From Sedimentisphaerales bacterium (GTDB taxonomy: Bacteria > Planctomycetota > Phycisphaerae > Sedimentisphaerales > Anaerobacaceae): a DNA stretch of 41,177 bases. Every line of letters starts with the position of its first letter. Position 1 is the stretch's first letter. Below, one piece after another: positions 1 through 6,969 of this stretch. The DNA is taken from assembly GCA_016930645.1 (NCBI GenBank), contig JAFGGH010000072.1:1-41177 (forward strand). Direction: 5' to 3'. Under the pieces are notes generated by a model. The model ran no database searches, was not told the DNA's origin, and worked only from the letters and a program-made list of their open reading frames with translations. A program made the translations under genes and the position numbers.

Positions 1-4
1 AGGG

Positions 5-54
5 GTGTCGCGGGCTTCCAGCCCGCGAAAACGCGGCCAAGATGGCCGCGACAC
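5..54. repeat. Double-hairpin palindromic repeat
   Basis: Two adjacent GC-rich hairpins lie at 10-26 (GCGGGC arm, loop, GCCCGC) and 33-49 (GCGGCC arm, loop, GGCCGC). Both are enclosed by an outer inverted repeat, GTGTCGCG at 5-12 and CGCGACAC at 47-54, so the whole can fold as a three-way junction. It lies in non-coding DNA just upstream of the first gene. The architecture resembles REP/BIME-like dispersed repeats, but no second copy is visible in this window. Confidence 0.7.
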
Positions 55-104
55 TGCTATTCCCCACCCATAACTGACCCATTACAATAATAAAAACTTT
101 AAGA

Positions 105-134
105 TTGAAATTATTCTTTAAGTTTTGTAATAAT
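105..134 (+). promoter_or_regulatory. Candidate sigma-70 promoter
   Basis: TTGAAA at 105-110 and AATAAT at 129-134 are separated by 18 bp, in AT-rich DNA between the repeat at 5-54 and the first gene. Predicted transcription would begin near 141, which would make the first ATG (141) almost leaderless and favours a downstream start (162 or 186). This is consensus matching only. Confidence 0.4.
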
Positions 135-140
135 AGATAA

Positions 141-872
141 ATGTTTAAATCCGGTCGGGCTATGGTGCAGAAGAAAAAAAATAAGATGGCGCTGTATGAG
201 GTATTCTCCAAAGGATTGGCTAACTCGCGCCGTAGCAGAAGCTTAGAGACGCTTCGCCCGACCGCCGAGCAGAAAGTATCGCAGGGCCGGGCAGAGGCCG
301 GTTTTCGGCCTGCAAGGAATATGCCTCCAAAGCCGCGGATGTTTCAGATAAACCGCGGCAGGCTTGAAATCTCGATGCCTACACAGTTGGCTGTAGCTGT
401 ATTGCTGATATTGGCGGCATTGGTTCTTACGGCATACCGCCTTGGTGAATGGCAGGGACTTGACAGGGCTGCATTGTCTAAGGCCGTCGAAGAAAATAGC
501 GCCCAGCCTGCCGGAGTGCAGGAAGAAATTGTTACTCCTGAAGCTGAGTCTGAAGATACCAGTGAAGCTGCCTTTGCAGAAGATAGCGCTTCAGGTGCCA
601 ACTGGATAGTAATAGCGACACATAAAAACAAAGACCAGCTCATACCGGTGCAGGCGTTTTTCGCGGGTTACGGTATTGAGACCCAGATTAGACAAAAAGG
701 AGAAACGTTTTTCCTGCATACGAAGCAGACATACGATAATCCGGGTCGTTTGGGTACGGACGGCTATCGTACCAGACAGGAAATTATTAAAATCGGCGCC
801 TCTTATGAGCCGCCGCCGGGATACAGGAATTTTGATTTCAGTACTGTTTACGGAATGAAAAGCTTTGAGTAA
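141..872 (+). CDS. Membrane protein with SPOR-like C-terminal domain
   Basis: Up to 243 residues. A basic N-terminal segment (about 1-80) is followed by one transmembrane helix near residues 80-100 (AVAVLLILAALVLTAYRL), an acidic Ala/Glu linker (about 115-152), and a C-terminal domain from about 153. That domain begins NWIVIATH and contains FAGYGIETQIRQKG and GTDGYRTRQEI, which reads like a SPOR-type fold: two short strand-helix units that follow a divisome or envelope anchor. SPOR domains bind denuded peptidoglycan; that role here is inference. The start is uncertain. The 141 and 162 ATGs lack a Shine-Dalgarno, and 186 (MALYEVFSKG) is also plausible given the predicted transcription start. 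Its stop is 23 nt before the small basic protein, so the two are probably cotranscribed. I recall similar proteins as conserved hypotheticals in Phycisphaerae. Confidence 0.75.
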   Translation: MFKSGRAMVQKKKNKMALYEVFSKGLANSRRSRSLETLRPTAEQKVSQGRAEAGFRPARNMPPKPRMFQINRGRLEISMPTQLAVAVLLILAALVLTAYRLGEWQGLDRAALSKAVEENSAQPAGVQEEIVTPEAESEDTSEAAFAEDSASGANWIVIATHKNKDQLIPVQAFFAGYGIETQIRQKGETFFLHTKQTYDNPGRLGTDGYRTRQEIIKIGASYEPPPGYRNFDFSTVYGMKSFE

Positions 873-895
873 ATATTTTGGAGAAGTTAGTAAAA

Positions 896-1144
896 ATGAG
901 TATTGACCGTTCACTAAAAATTAAAGGAGCTTTGAGCAGGCATCGCAATGTTCTTTCACGCACCGAGCGCATAGAAACCCTGAAAGACAAAGAGGAATGG
1001 GAAGAGAAGAACAGTGTTTTCGGCCTGCCCAAGGTGGCTCATAGAAAGAGCCACGCCGGTAAAAAATCAGCAAAGCCTGAGGAAGCAGCAGCAGAAGGCG
1101 CTGAAACGCCGGCGGCTAGTCCGCAAACCGAATCTGCAAGCTAA
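896..1144 (+). CDS. Small basic protein (TIGR04137-like)
   Basis: 82 residues from the ATG at 896 (MSIDRSLKIKGALSRHRNVL). The core to about residue 58 matches the small basic protein family known from Planctomycetes, Verrucomicrobia and Chlamydiae, including RTERIETLKD and VFGLPKVAHRKSHAGKK. The family has been suspected to be a ribosome- or RNA-associated component because of its size, charge and conservation; the function is not established. A GGAG at 880-883 is well placed for the ATG at 896, so a TTG upstream at 878 is rejected. The last 25 residues or so are a low-complexity Glu/Ala/Pro tail unlike the core. It sits between the SPOR-like gene and dprA, and a hairpin after its stop may end the transcript. 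Confidence 0.85.
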   Translation: MSIDRSLKIKGALSRHRNVLSRTERIETLKDKEEWEEKNSVFGLPKVAHRKSHAGKKSAKPEEAAAEGAETPAASPQTESAS

Positions 1145-1148
1145 ACAC

Positions 1149-1190
1149 AAAGGGGCCGGCACAGCCCGGCCCTTTAATCTTGTCTTTTCC
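1149..1190 (+). terminator. Hairpin after small basic protein gene
   Basis: AAAGGG(G)CCGG at 1149-1159 pairs with CCGGCCCTTT at 1166-1175 with one bulged G. A T-rich stretch containing TCTTGTCTTTT follows. It begins 4 nt after the stop of the small basic protein and ends just before dprA's likely ATG, so it may be an intrinsic terminator or attenuator that lowers read-through into dprA. Confidence 0.5.
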
Positions 1191-1193
1191 CAA

Positions 1194-2339
1194 ATGAAAA
1201 ATTCTTTGAACATTGATAAATGGCTAAAGCTGATTCGCGCAGAAGGTGTCGGGCCCAGAACCTTTGATAAATTAATAGACCGCTTCGGCAGTATTGATGA
1301 TGCTCTCAGTGCTTCGGTAGGACAACTGACGAAAGTTGACGGCGTAGGCGAAAAAAAAGCAAGACAAATAACCTCCACACGTGACAAGTTCGATGTTGAC
1401 GCCGAGCTGGAGCTTGCACAAAAGCTCGGTGTCTGGATTATACACCGCCACGATGAACGCTATCCGGCATTACTGAAACAAATCGACGACCCACCGGTAG
1501 CGCTTTATATAAAAGGGACTTTATTAAAAGAAGACAATCTGGCTGTTGCGATAGTGGGCTCCCGGAGATGCAGCACTTACGGCAGCGAGCAGGCATCACG
1601 TTTCGGCCACCTGCTGGCATCGGCGGGCTTCACGATAGTTTCCGGTATGGCAAGAGGGATAGATACATCCGCGCATCACGGGGCCCTTTCAGCAGGCGGC
1701 AGGACGATTGCTGTGCAGGGGACCGGTCTTGCAAAGATATTTCCGCCTGAAAATGAAAAGCTGGCGGAGCTGATTTCAAAATCCGGCGCATTAGTGAGCG
1801 AGCTTCCATTAAACTACGAGCCGCTTTCGGAAAATTTTCCACCCCGCAACAGGATAATCGCCGGACTGACACTCGGTACTATTGTCATCGAAGCGTCACA
1901 TCGTTCCGGAGCTCTTATTACCGCTAATTTTGCTCTCGACTATAATCGCGAGGTAATGGCGATACCCGGCAAGATAGATTCGCCGTTCAGCAAAGGGACA
2001 AATATGCTGATTAAGCAGGGCGCTCGCTTGGTGGAGTCGCCTCAAGATGTACTCGATGCTTTAGGATATATCGGTCAGCAGCTAAATGATTATGCTGTGG
2101 AAAAAACGGACCAGGCCCAAAGAAATATCGAGTCAAAAACCAAAACAAATATAAAAATCAAACTCAGCAGCGATGAATCTCGAATCCTTAAAAATCTCGA
2201 CCATGAGCCTGTTCATATAGATGAGCTTATAACTACAACAGGCTCATCAGCTTCGAAAGTAAGCTGTGTGCTTGTCGGCCTGCAGTTGAAAGGCCTGGTA
2301 AAACAGCTCCCCGGCAACTTCTTCAGAAAAAATTGTTAA
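1194..2339 (+). CDS. dprA: DNA-processing protein DprA
   Basis: 381 residues from the ATG at 1194 (MKNSLNIDKWLKLIRAEGVG). DprA loads RecA on incoming single-stranded DNA during natural transformation and acts in the cytoplasm. Visible regions are an N-terminal helix-hairpin-helix/SAM-like part (GVGPRTFDKL and VDGVGEKKARQI), then the Rossmann-like core with VAIVGSRRCSTYG, IVSGMARGIDTSAHHGAL, the PPRNRIIAGL loop and EASHRSGALITA. A C-terminal winged-helix region follows (about 310-381, HIDELITTTGSSASKV). The length is normal for the family. An upstream extension in the same frame overlaps the small basic protein gene and lacks family similarity, so the 1194 start is preferred. No comM or comEC is nearby, so competence itself is not shown. 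Confidence 0.95.
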   Translation: MKNSLNIDKWLKLIRAEGVGPRTFDKLIDRFGSIDDALSASVGQLTKVDGVGEKKARQITSTRDKFDVDAELELAQKLGVWIIHRHDERYPALLKQIDDPPVALYIKGTLLKEDNLAVAIVGSRRCSTYGSEQASRFGHLLASAGFTIVSGMARGIDTSAHHGALSAGGRTIAVQGTGLAKIFPPENEKLAELISKSGALVSELPLNYEPLSENFPPRNRIIAGLTLGTIVIEASHRSGALITANFALDYNREVMAIPGKIDSPFSKGTNMLIKQGARLVESPQDVLDALGYIGQQLNDYAVEKTDQAQRNIESKTKTNIKIKLSSDESRILKNLDHEPVHIDELITTTGSSASKVSCVLVGLQLKGLVKQLPGNFFRKNC

Positions 2340-2419
2340 GCAAATACACCAGATATCCAAAACCGCGCGGACAAACCTTGTAACGTTTGTGTTTCAAAAC
2401 CAGGTTCGTATACGTGTTA

Positions 2420-2818
2420 TTATAAGCTTTCTCTAAGTTTTTTGGCGGAGTCTATAAGCGCTTCGGTATCCAGCTGCTGTTTTTCTTTCAGCTCAAAAGT
2501 CCATTCGTATTTATCGACGATACGTTTTGGATTCAGGAACTGGGCTACAAAATCCCAGGGAAATTTGTCGTGGGTAGGCCTTTCGAGCCTGCGGTGAGTT
2601 TTCAGTGTTTCATATCCGTCCTTGCTGATTCTTACGTTATAATCGCCATACCAGTTGAACGATGTGGTTACGGGGCTGGGGCCTATCTCTTCATCATTTA
2701 ACGTTACCAATGCACCATCAGGTATGGTTTTAACGGCAAGCTGTCGTTCGACACAACCGCCCAACAATAAAATAACCAAAACAAAACAACCAATCAGCGG
2801 CAAATATCCCTTAGCCAT
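2420..2818 (-). CDS. PEGA-domain lipoprotein
   Basis: 132 residues. The N-terminus is a lipoprotein signal with a lipobox LLGGC (Cys22). Residues about 28-80 form a PEGA-like module (LAVKTIPDGALVTLNDEEIG, then SKDGYETLK), a small beta-domain common in surface lipoproteins of PVC bacteria. The C-terminal part is charged and probably helical. It has an AAGGAA Shine-Dalgarno at about 2825-2830 and a promoter-like pair upstream. It is convergent with dprA (80-nt gap) and appears monocistronic. Outer-membrane or periplasmic anchoring is inferred from the lipobox; the specific role is unknown. Confidence 0.85.
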   Translation of the reverse strand: MAKGYLPLIGCFVLVILLLGGCVERQLAVKTIPDGALVTLNDEEIGPSPVTTSFNWYGDYNVRISKDGYETLKTHRRLERPTHDKFPWDFVAQFLNPKRIVDKYEWTFELKEKQQLDTEALIDSAKKLRESL

Positions 2819-2848
2819 TCTAAGATTCCTTAATTAAACACCGAGGTT

Positions 2849-2876
2849 ATTATAAATAAAAAGGTGTTTTTGCAAA
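2849..2876 (-). promoter_or_regulatory. Candidate promoter of PEGA lipoprotein
   Basis: On the minus strand TTTGCA (2876-2871) and a perfect TATAAT (2854-2849) are 16 bp apart, giving a start near 2842 and a short leader to the ATG at 2818. Confidence 0.5.
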
Positions 2877-3030
2877 GCCTAAACATAAATTATTTATTCA
2901 CCGAATGTTCATTTTTCGTTTTCGTAATGCTTTTAAACGTAAGGCTAACATTCTGTAAAACCTGATTTTCCCGCATAAAAAGGCCTTTTCATAGAACCAT
3001 CCCAAACGGGTAATCGCGTGGTACATACAC

Positions 3031-3059
3031 TTGAATTTATATTAGTCATGTGGTATAAT
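3031..3059 (+). promoter_or_regulatory. Strong sigma-70 promoter
   Basis: TTGAAT at 3031-3036 and a perfect TATAAT at 3054-3059 have the optimal 17-bp spacer. Predicted start is near 3066. It is the best-scoring promoter by eye in the window and lies about 215 nt upstream of the next coding start, which implies a long leader or a separate small RNA. Confidence 0.7.
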
Positions 3060-3065
3060 ATAGGT

Positions 3066-3149
3066 ATTGCGAAGTAAGGAGTAATCATCAGGCTCGGGGC
3101 GATTTTCCGCTTTCCTCTCCCTCCGCACGTCTCGAGCCTGTATTTTTTA
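3066..3149 (+). ncRNA. Candidate small RNA or leader with C-rich loop
   Basis: From the predicted start near 3066, a transcript of about 84 nt would end in a hairpin with the 8-bp stem CAGGCTCG (3089-3096) / CGAGCCTG (3133-3140), immediately followed by TATTTTTT, as in an intrinsic terminator. The 36-nt loop is pyrimidine-rich and contains TTTCCTCTCCCTCC, which is complementary to Shine-Dalgarno-like purine runs, a property of several known bacterial regulatory RNAs. No match to a known riboswitch or housekeeping RNA is recognised. It could instead be an attenuator in the leader of the gene at 3281. Confidence 0.4.
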
Positions 3150-3280
3150 GTCCTCTTATCCCCACAAACACAGCGTCCAGCCGGATAGAAGGAAATAGTC
3201 ATTGACAAAACAAGGTTATTCTTTAGTATTTAACGGCTGGGAATTAAATTTGTTTTATTAATGTTGTCAGGAGTCAGTAA

Positions 3281-4054
3281 ATGAAGAAAAGCACAGCTTT
3301 GTTAATCACGATTATTGTTTTGAATGTTGGCACATTTTGCCAGGCTGAAGAAGATCCCGGGTATTTAGGTTTTAGTTTTGACCTTACATATACAAGTAAG
3401 TGGCTCAGTAAAGGTGTCGAGGCCTATGGTTCGAAAGGCGGACTTTTCAAAACCATCGATGTAGATTTTTGGCAGACAGGCTGGGGAGTAAAAGTTACCC
3501 ATCGTAACGCAACTTCGAGCGGTTATGTTGACAGTCAGAGGTTTGATTTCAGGCCTTATTATAAAGGCTTGCTTTTCGACGGCGAAAGATACCAAACGAA
3601 TTATAATTTAAGTGTCGGTTACGAGCATTACCCCGGTCTTTCGCGTCATAAGGCAAATACGACCTACGAATGGATATTCGCTTTTTCCTGGCCGAAGCTT
3701 TTGCCCTGTGGATTAGTACCGGGATATATCGCTCACTATGAGTATCCAGCATCAGGCGGTGACGTTAACAGGAAAGTCGCAGGCTGGGTACATCGTTTTC
3801 TGCTCGGCTATGACCTGAAGATGGAAGAATTACCAAACCCGCTCCATTTGTCCACAGAGGTTGCTTATTATGACGGCCTTGGCAATAAGTGCCATGATTG
3901 GGCGTATTTTACAATCGGTATGTCGAGCAAATTTAATATTACAGAAGACCTTGCTTTTGTGCCGGGTGTCTATCTTCAGAGAACAATGGACAGGTCGATT
4001 TCCAAGCACAAGGACATAGCATATACGATGCTCAGTATGAAATATGTTTTTTAA
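3281..4054 (+). CDS. Putative outer-membrane beta-barrel protein
   Basis: 257 residues with a Sec signal peptide (about 1-22, cleavage after FCQA). The mature part is rich in alternating aromatic and polar residues in strand-like stretches and ends in an aromatic (MKYVF), as usual for outer-membrane barrels. The opening SFDLTYTSKWLSKGV recalls the start of the TIGR02001/Gcw_chp-type barrels (typically a phrase like VTSDYxxRG), but the match is partial, so substrate and family are uncertain. It has a plausible GTCAGGAG Shine-Dalgarno region. It follows a 215-nt leader with structure (see 3066-3149), so post-transcriptional control is plausible. The next gene starts 21 nt downstream. Confidence 0.65.
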   Translation: MKKSTALLITIIVLNVGTFCQAEEDPGYLGFSFDLTYTSKWLSKGVEAYGSKGGLFKTIDVDFWQTGWGVKVTHRNATSSGYVDSQRFDFRPYYKGLLFDGERYQTNYNLSVGYEHYPGLSRHKANTTYEWIFAFSWPKLLPCGLVPGYIAHYEYPASGGDVNRKVAGWVHRFLLGYDLKMEELPNPLHLSTEVAYYDGLGNKCHDWAYFTIGMSSKFNITEDLAFVPGVYLQRTMDRSISKHKDIAYTMLSMKYVF

Positions 4055-4075
4055 TCGCCTGTTATAGAGTAAGCT

Positions 4076-4384
4076 ATGGAAATTAATACGAAGGTCTTTG
4101 AGACTCCCAATGGTCTTGTAGAAGGCGTCCAGACTAAATGGGAAGTATTTAATATTCTGATTGTTACAGGTTCTAAGGGATTTTTGGCGTGTCCTGCGAT
4201 TGATATTGATGCCTGCCAGAGATACGGTGTTGCAGCGGCACTGGTGGAAAGCTCCGCCGACAACCCTATAGGCACCCTTGAGCGATTTGCAAATCGTAAA
4301 ATTACAAAAGTAAACGCAAAGGCATCTGAGCTGGGAATAAAAGTGGGTATGCCAGCAACCGAGGCCTTTGCCCTTATCGCATAA
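4076..4384 (+). CDS. DUF1805 (YunC-like) protein
   Basis: 102 residues covering a whole DUF1805/YunC-like domain. Recognisable parts are the opening EINTKVFETPNGLVEGVQ, GFLACPAIDIDACQRYGVAA, and the end KASELGIKVGMPATEAFALI. The family is small, widespread in Bacteria and Archaea, and has no agreed biochemical role. It lies 21 nt after the barrel gene on the same strand and ends 6 nt from the convergent manC stop, with no room for a terminator between them. No signal peptide, so cytoplasmic. Confidence 0.85.
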   Translation: MEINTKVFETPNGLVEGVQTKWEVFNILIVTGSKGFLACPAIDIDACQRYGVAAALVESSADNPIGTLERFANRKITKVNAKASELGIKVGMPATEAFALIA

Positions 4385-4390
4385 AGGGTT

Positions 4391-5479
4391 TCAGAGGAAT
4401 TTTTCGCCGGAATGTTTTTCTATCAATGCCAGAAGCTCTTTTATTCTTTGGATTTCATCAACCGGGCAGATGAGCGTGGCATCGGGTGTATGTGCTACGA
4501 CTATATTATCAAGGCCGATTCCCGCGATTAAATGGTCTTTCTGCTCAGTCAGGATAATCGAATTTTTGCAGTTTAGAAGTTCACTGTTAACGGCTACGAC
4601 GATATTGTTGTTTGTGTCTGAGCTTATGATATCTGCAAGCGCGGTAAACGAGCCCATATCGAGCCAGCGGCAGTCGAGTTCTATGGCGCGAACGCTTTTG
4701 GCCTTTTCCATTACCGCGAAATCTATGCTGATTTTGGGAAACCTTGGAAAATACTCATCGAGAGTTTGTTTCTGGTTTGGACTGTCCCAGTCAGCCTTTA
4801 TTCTCTGAAGTGGTTGGGTTGAGTCTGGTAAAAATTCCGCGAGATTTTTAAGGATTGTTTTTGCCTTCCAGACGAACATACCGGAGTTCCAGAGATATGA
4901 GCCTGATTCGAGATATTTTTCAGCAGTAGTAATATCGGGTTTTTCTTTGAAATCTTCGATAGTAAGGATTTTATTCCTGCAGTCCGGATGGGTGTTACTT
5001 TCGGAATATTTTATATAGCCGAGCTGGGTGCTGGGAAAGGTCGGCTTTATGCCGAATGTGAAAAGCTCATCGGGATTTTGATTAATATAAGTCAGCGCGT
5101 CGGACAAAGCTGTTTGAAAAATTTCCGCCGGCTCGATAATTTGGTCGGCGGTTACAACAGCCATCGTTGCATTAGCGTCATATTTATTCAGTATGGCCGC
5201 TGCCAGACCAATAGCACCTGCCGTATCTCTGACGACAGGTTCGGCGATTACGTTTTCGTAAGGTAATTGCGGTGCTGTTTCTCTTACGAGGTCGAGATAG
5301 GCGGCGTTTGTTAGTGCAATGATATTCCTAAAATCAAAAACCGGCAGCAGACGTTCTATGCACTGCTGGAGGAGTGTTTGACCGGCAAGGATTTTTAATA
5401 CCTGCTTGGGGCGATTTTTTCTCGATAAAGGCCAGAGCCTTTTGCCTGTGCCGCCTGCCATGACCACCGCGTAGTTCAT
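4391..5479 (-). CDS. manC: Mannose-1-phosphate guanylyltransferase
   Basis: 362 residues. It forms GDP-mannose from mannose-1-phosphate and GTP for glycan synthesis. The nucleotidyltransferase signature is at the N-terminus: VVMAGGTGKRLWPLSRKNRPKQ, with the catalytic region GGxGxRLxPLS and a following PKQ. VTADQII, FTFGIKPTFPSTQLGYI, NSGMFVWKA and FAVMEKA are typical of the family. The length matches the monofunctional type; no C-terminal mannose-6-phosphate isomerase domain is present. A strong GGAGG Shine-Dalgarno precedes the ATG. It is the last gene of the ten-gene minus-strand run and lies 43 nt after pgi, so hexose-phosphate metabolism genes are adjacent. Confidence 0.93.
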   Translation of the reverse strand: MNYAVVMAGGTGKRLWPLSRKNRPKQVLKILAGQTLLQQCIERLLPVFDFRNIIALTNAAYLDLVRETAPQLPYENVIAEPVVRDTAGAIGLAAAILNKYDANATMAVVTADQIIEPAEIFQTALSDALTYINQNPDELFTFGIKPTFPSTQLGYIKYSESNTHPDCRNKILTIEDFKEKPDITTAEKYLESGSYLWNSGMFVWKAKTILKNLAEFLPDSTQPLQRIKADWDSPNQKQTLDEYFPRFPKISIDFAVMEKAKSVRAIELDCRWLDMGSFTALADIISSDTNNNIVVAVNSELLNCKNSIILTEQKDHLIAGIGLDNIVVAHTPDATLICPVDEIQRIKELLALIEKHSGEKFL

Positions 5480-5522
5480 GTTTACCTCCGGTGACTGGAA
5501 ATCGTTAATTGCAATTACTTAA

Positions 5523-6929
5523 TTATATAAGATATTTATCGTCAAGCTTCGTAAATGGCTGGATATTTTTTGCCATTTCTTCAAATCCCTCCCTGCCCAT
5601 CAGGGCGAAAGTAGCTTCCTTTCCAAGCTCGACAGCAGGCTGGTCGTAGGCATTAATGTTGAACAAAGCACCGGCAAAAGAGGTGATGACCTCGAACAGA
5701 TATATGAACTGGCCGACCGTATATGGATTCATCTGTGGGAATAATATTGTCATACAGGGACGTTTGTCGGTCAGCATAGCATATTCTGTCGCGAGCTTTT
5801 CACTGTTAATCAGTTTTGCCATCTGTGAACCGGATAGATACCCCAATTCCGGCGCGGTATCCGGTGCCGGGCCTATCGGCAGGGGACTTTTGAAATCTTC
5901 GACCTGCAGGAAGGTAAAGATTTTATCGTTTGGACCTTCGCGGTAAAGCTGAACCTGGCTGTGCTGGTCGGTCGTGCCGAGAGCTTTGATTGGAGTAGGC
6001 CCGACGAAAACATTATTGCCCTGGAGGTCTTTTGTTTTTCCGAGTGATTCGGCCCAGAGCTGGCGATACCAGTCGGCAAAATCTTTCAGATGATAGCTGT
6101 AGGGCATCATTACGGAGATACGTTTGCCGCGATTGTAGTAGTGGTAATTTATGGCTGCGATGATTGCAGCTGGATTTTTGAAAAAGTCGGTATCTGTAAC
6201 CCGCTCATCCATATCGGCGGCACCTGCCAATAACTGGTCGATGTCGATTCCGCAAATAGCGGCACTTAAAAGGCCTACCGCACTTAATACGCTGAATCTG
6301 CCGCCGACTCCATCCGGCACTTCGAGACTGCGGAGGTTAGCCTGGTCTGCGATTTTTCGAAGCGTGCCCTGTTCGGGGTCGGTAGTAGCAACAACTTGCC
6401 TTTGAAGAGCGTTGGCCCCGAGTTTATCCAGCAGCATCTTTCGGATGATTAAAAACTGGCTTGCTGTTTCTGCTGTTCTGCCGGATTTGCTGATAACGTT
6501 GAATACGGTTTTGTCGAGCTTATCTTCAGCCCACTTTAGAAAAGAGTTTAGCTGAGCGGGGTCAACATTATCAAAGACAAACAGCCTCGGTCCTTTTCGT
6601 TGGTTATCGTCGAGATTATACATATACGGATTTAAGGCCGTTTGCAGGGCGATATTGCCGAGCGCCGAGCCGCCTATTCCCAGTACGACAAAATTTTCAC
6701 ATTTATCGCGAAGTTCATTGGCAACGGCTTTGACCTTCGAAGCTGTCTCTTTTTTGTATGGAAGGTCGCGGTAGGGCGTTTTACCGGCTTTTCGTTCATT
6801 ATTTAATTGGGCTATCAAAGGTGTGGTTTTTTCAGATAGTATTTTGAATTGCTCTTCGGTGATACCATGCTCGGCGCCGATGATTTCGGCGGTAACATTC
6901 TTGTAGTAGAATTTTATCTGTTCCGGCAT
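5523..6929 (-). CDS. pgi: Glucose-6-phosphate isomerase
   Basis: 468 residues, cytoplasmic; interconverts glucose-6-phosphate and fructose-6-phosphate. The N-terminal sugar-isomerase fold contains VLGIGGSALGN, FNVISKSGRTAET and GGRFSVLSAVGLLSA. The C-terminal part holds GTTDQHSQVQLYREG and the signature-like NAYDQPAVELGK. The length fits the shorter bacterial type (about 450 residues) rather than the 550-residue enterobacterial type. AGGAAGGAA precedes the ATG. It is placed between uvrD (40-nt gap) and manC (43-nt gap), probably in the same transcript. Confidence 0.95.
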   Translation of the reverse strand: MPEQIKFYYKNVTAEIIGAEHGITEEQFKILSEKTTPLIAQLNNERKAGKTPYRDLPYKKETASKVKAVANELRDKCENFVVLGIGGSALGNIALQTALNPYMYNLDDNQRKGPRLFVFDNVDPAQLNSFLKWAEDKLDKTVFNVISKSGRTAETASQFLIIRKMLLDKLGANALQRQVVATTDPEQGTLRKIADQANLRSLEVPDGVGGRFSVLSAVGLLSAAICGIDIDQLLAGAADMDERVTDTDFFKNPAAIIAAINYHYYNRGKRISVMMPYSYHLKDFADWYRQLWAESLGKTKDLQGNNVFVGPTPIKALGTTDQHSQVQLYREGPNDKIFTFLQVEDFKSPLPIGPAPDTAPELGYLSGSQMAKLINSEKLATEYAMLTDKRPCMTILFPQMNPYTVGQFIYLFEVITSFAGALFNINAYDQPAVELGKEATFALMGREGFEEMAKNIQPFTKLDDKYLI

Positions 6930-6969
6930 ATACTATTTCCTTCCTGTAACATAATTTTAAAACATATCG

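Larger units (their letters stand above)
2819..3280. other. 462-nt intergenic region, structured
   Basis: No convincing protein gene is seen. It holds the lipoprotein promoter (minus), a strong plus-strand promoter at 3031-3059, a long-stem element with a C-rich loop at 3089-3150, and a second possible long-range pairing between 3177-3183 (CCAGCCG) and 3234-3240 (CGGCTGG) just before the start of the gene at 3281. A minus-strand open frame across 2945-3208 has no recognisable features and is rejected. Confidence 0.6.

Noticed and set aside
1014-1193. 60-codon upstream extension of dprA
   Set aside because: Overlaps the small basic protein gene in another frame and encodes no family sequence; ATG at 1194 gives a normal DprA.
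2945-3208. 87-residue minus-strand open frame in the intergenic region
   Set aside because: No recognisable domain, no ribosome site; overlaps the strong promoter and structured element, so non-coding interpretation is better.
3066-3280. Known riboswitch (cyclic di-GMP, cobalamin, SAM), SRP RNA, 6S RNA or RNase P RNA
   Set aside because: None of the conserved core motifs of these RNAs is present; only promoter, C-rich loop and stems support a new candidate.
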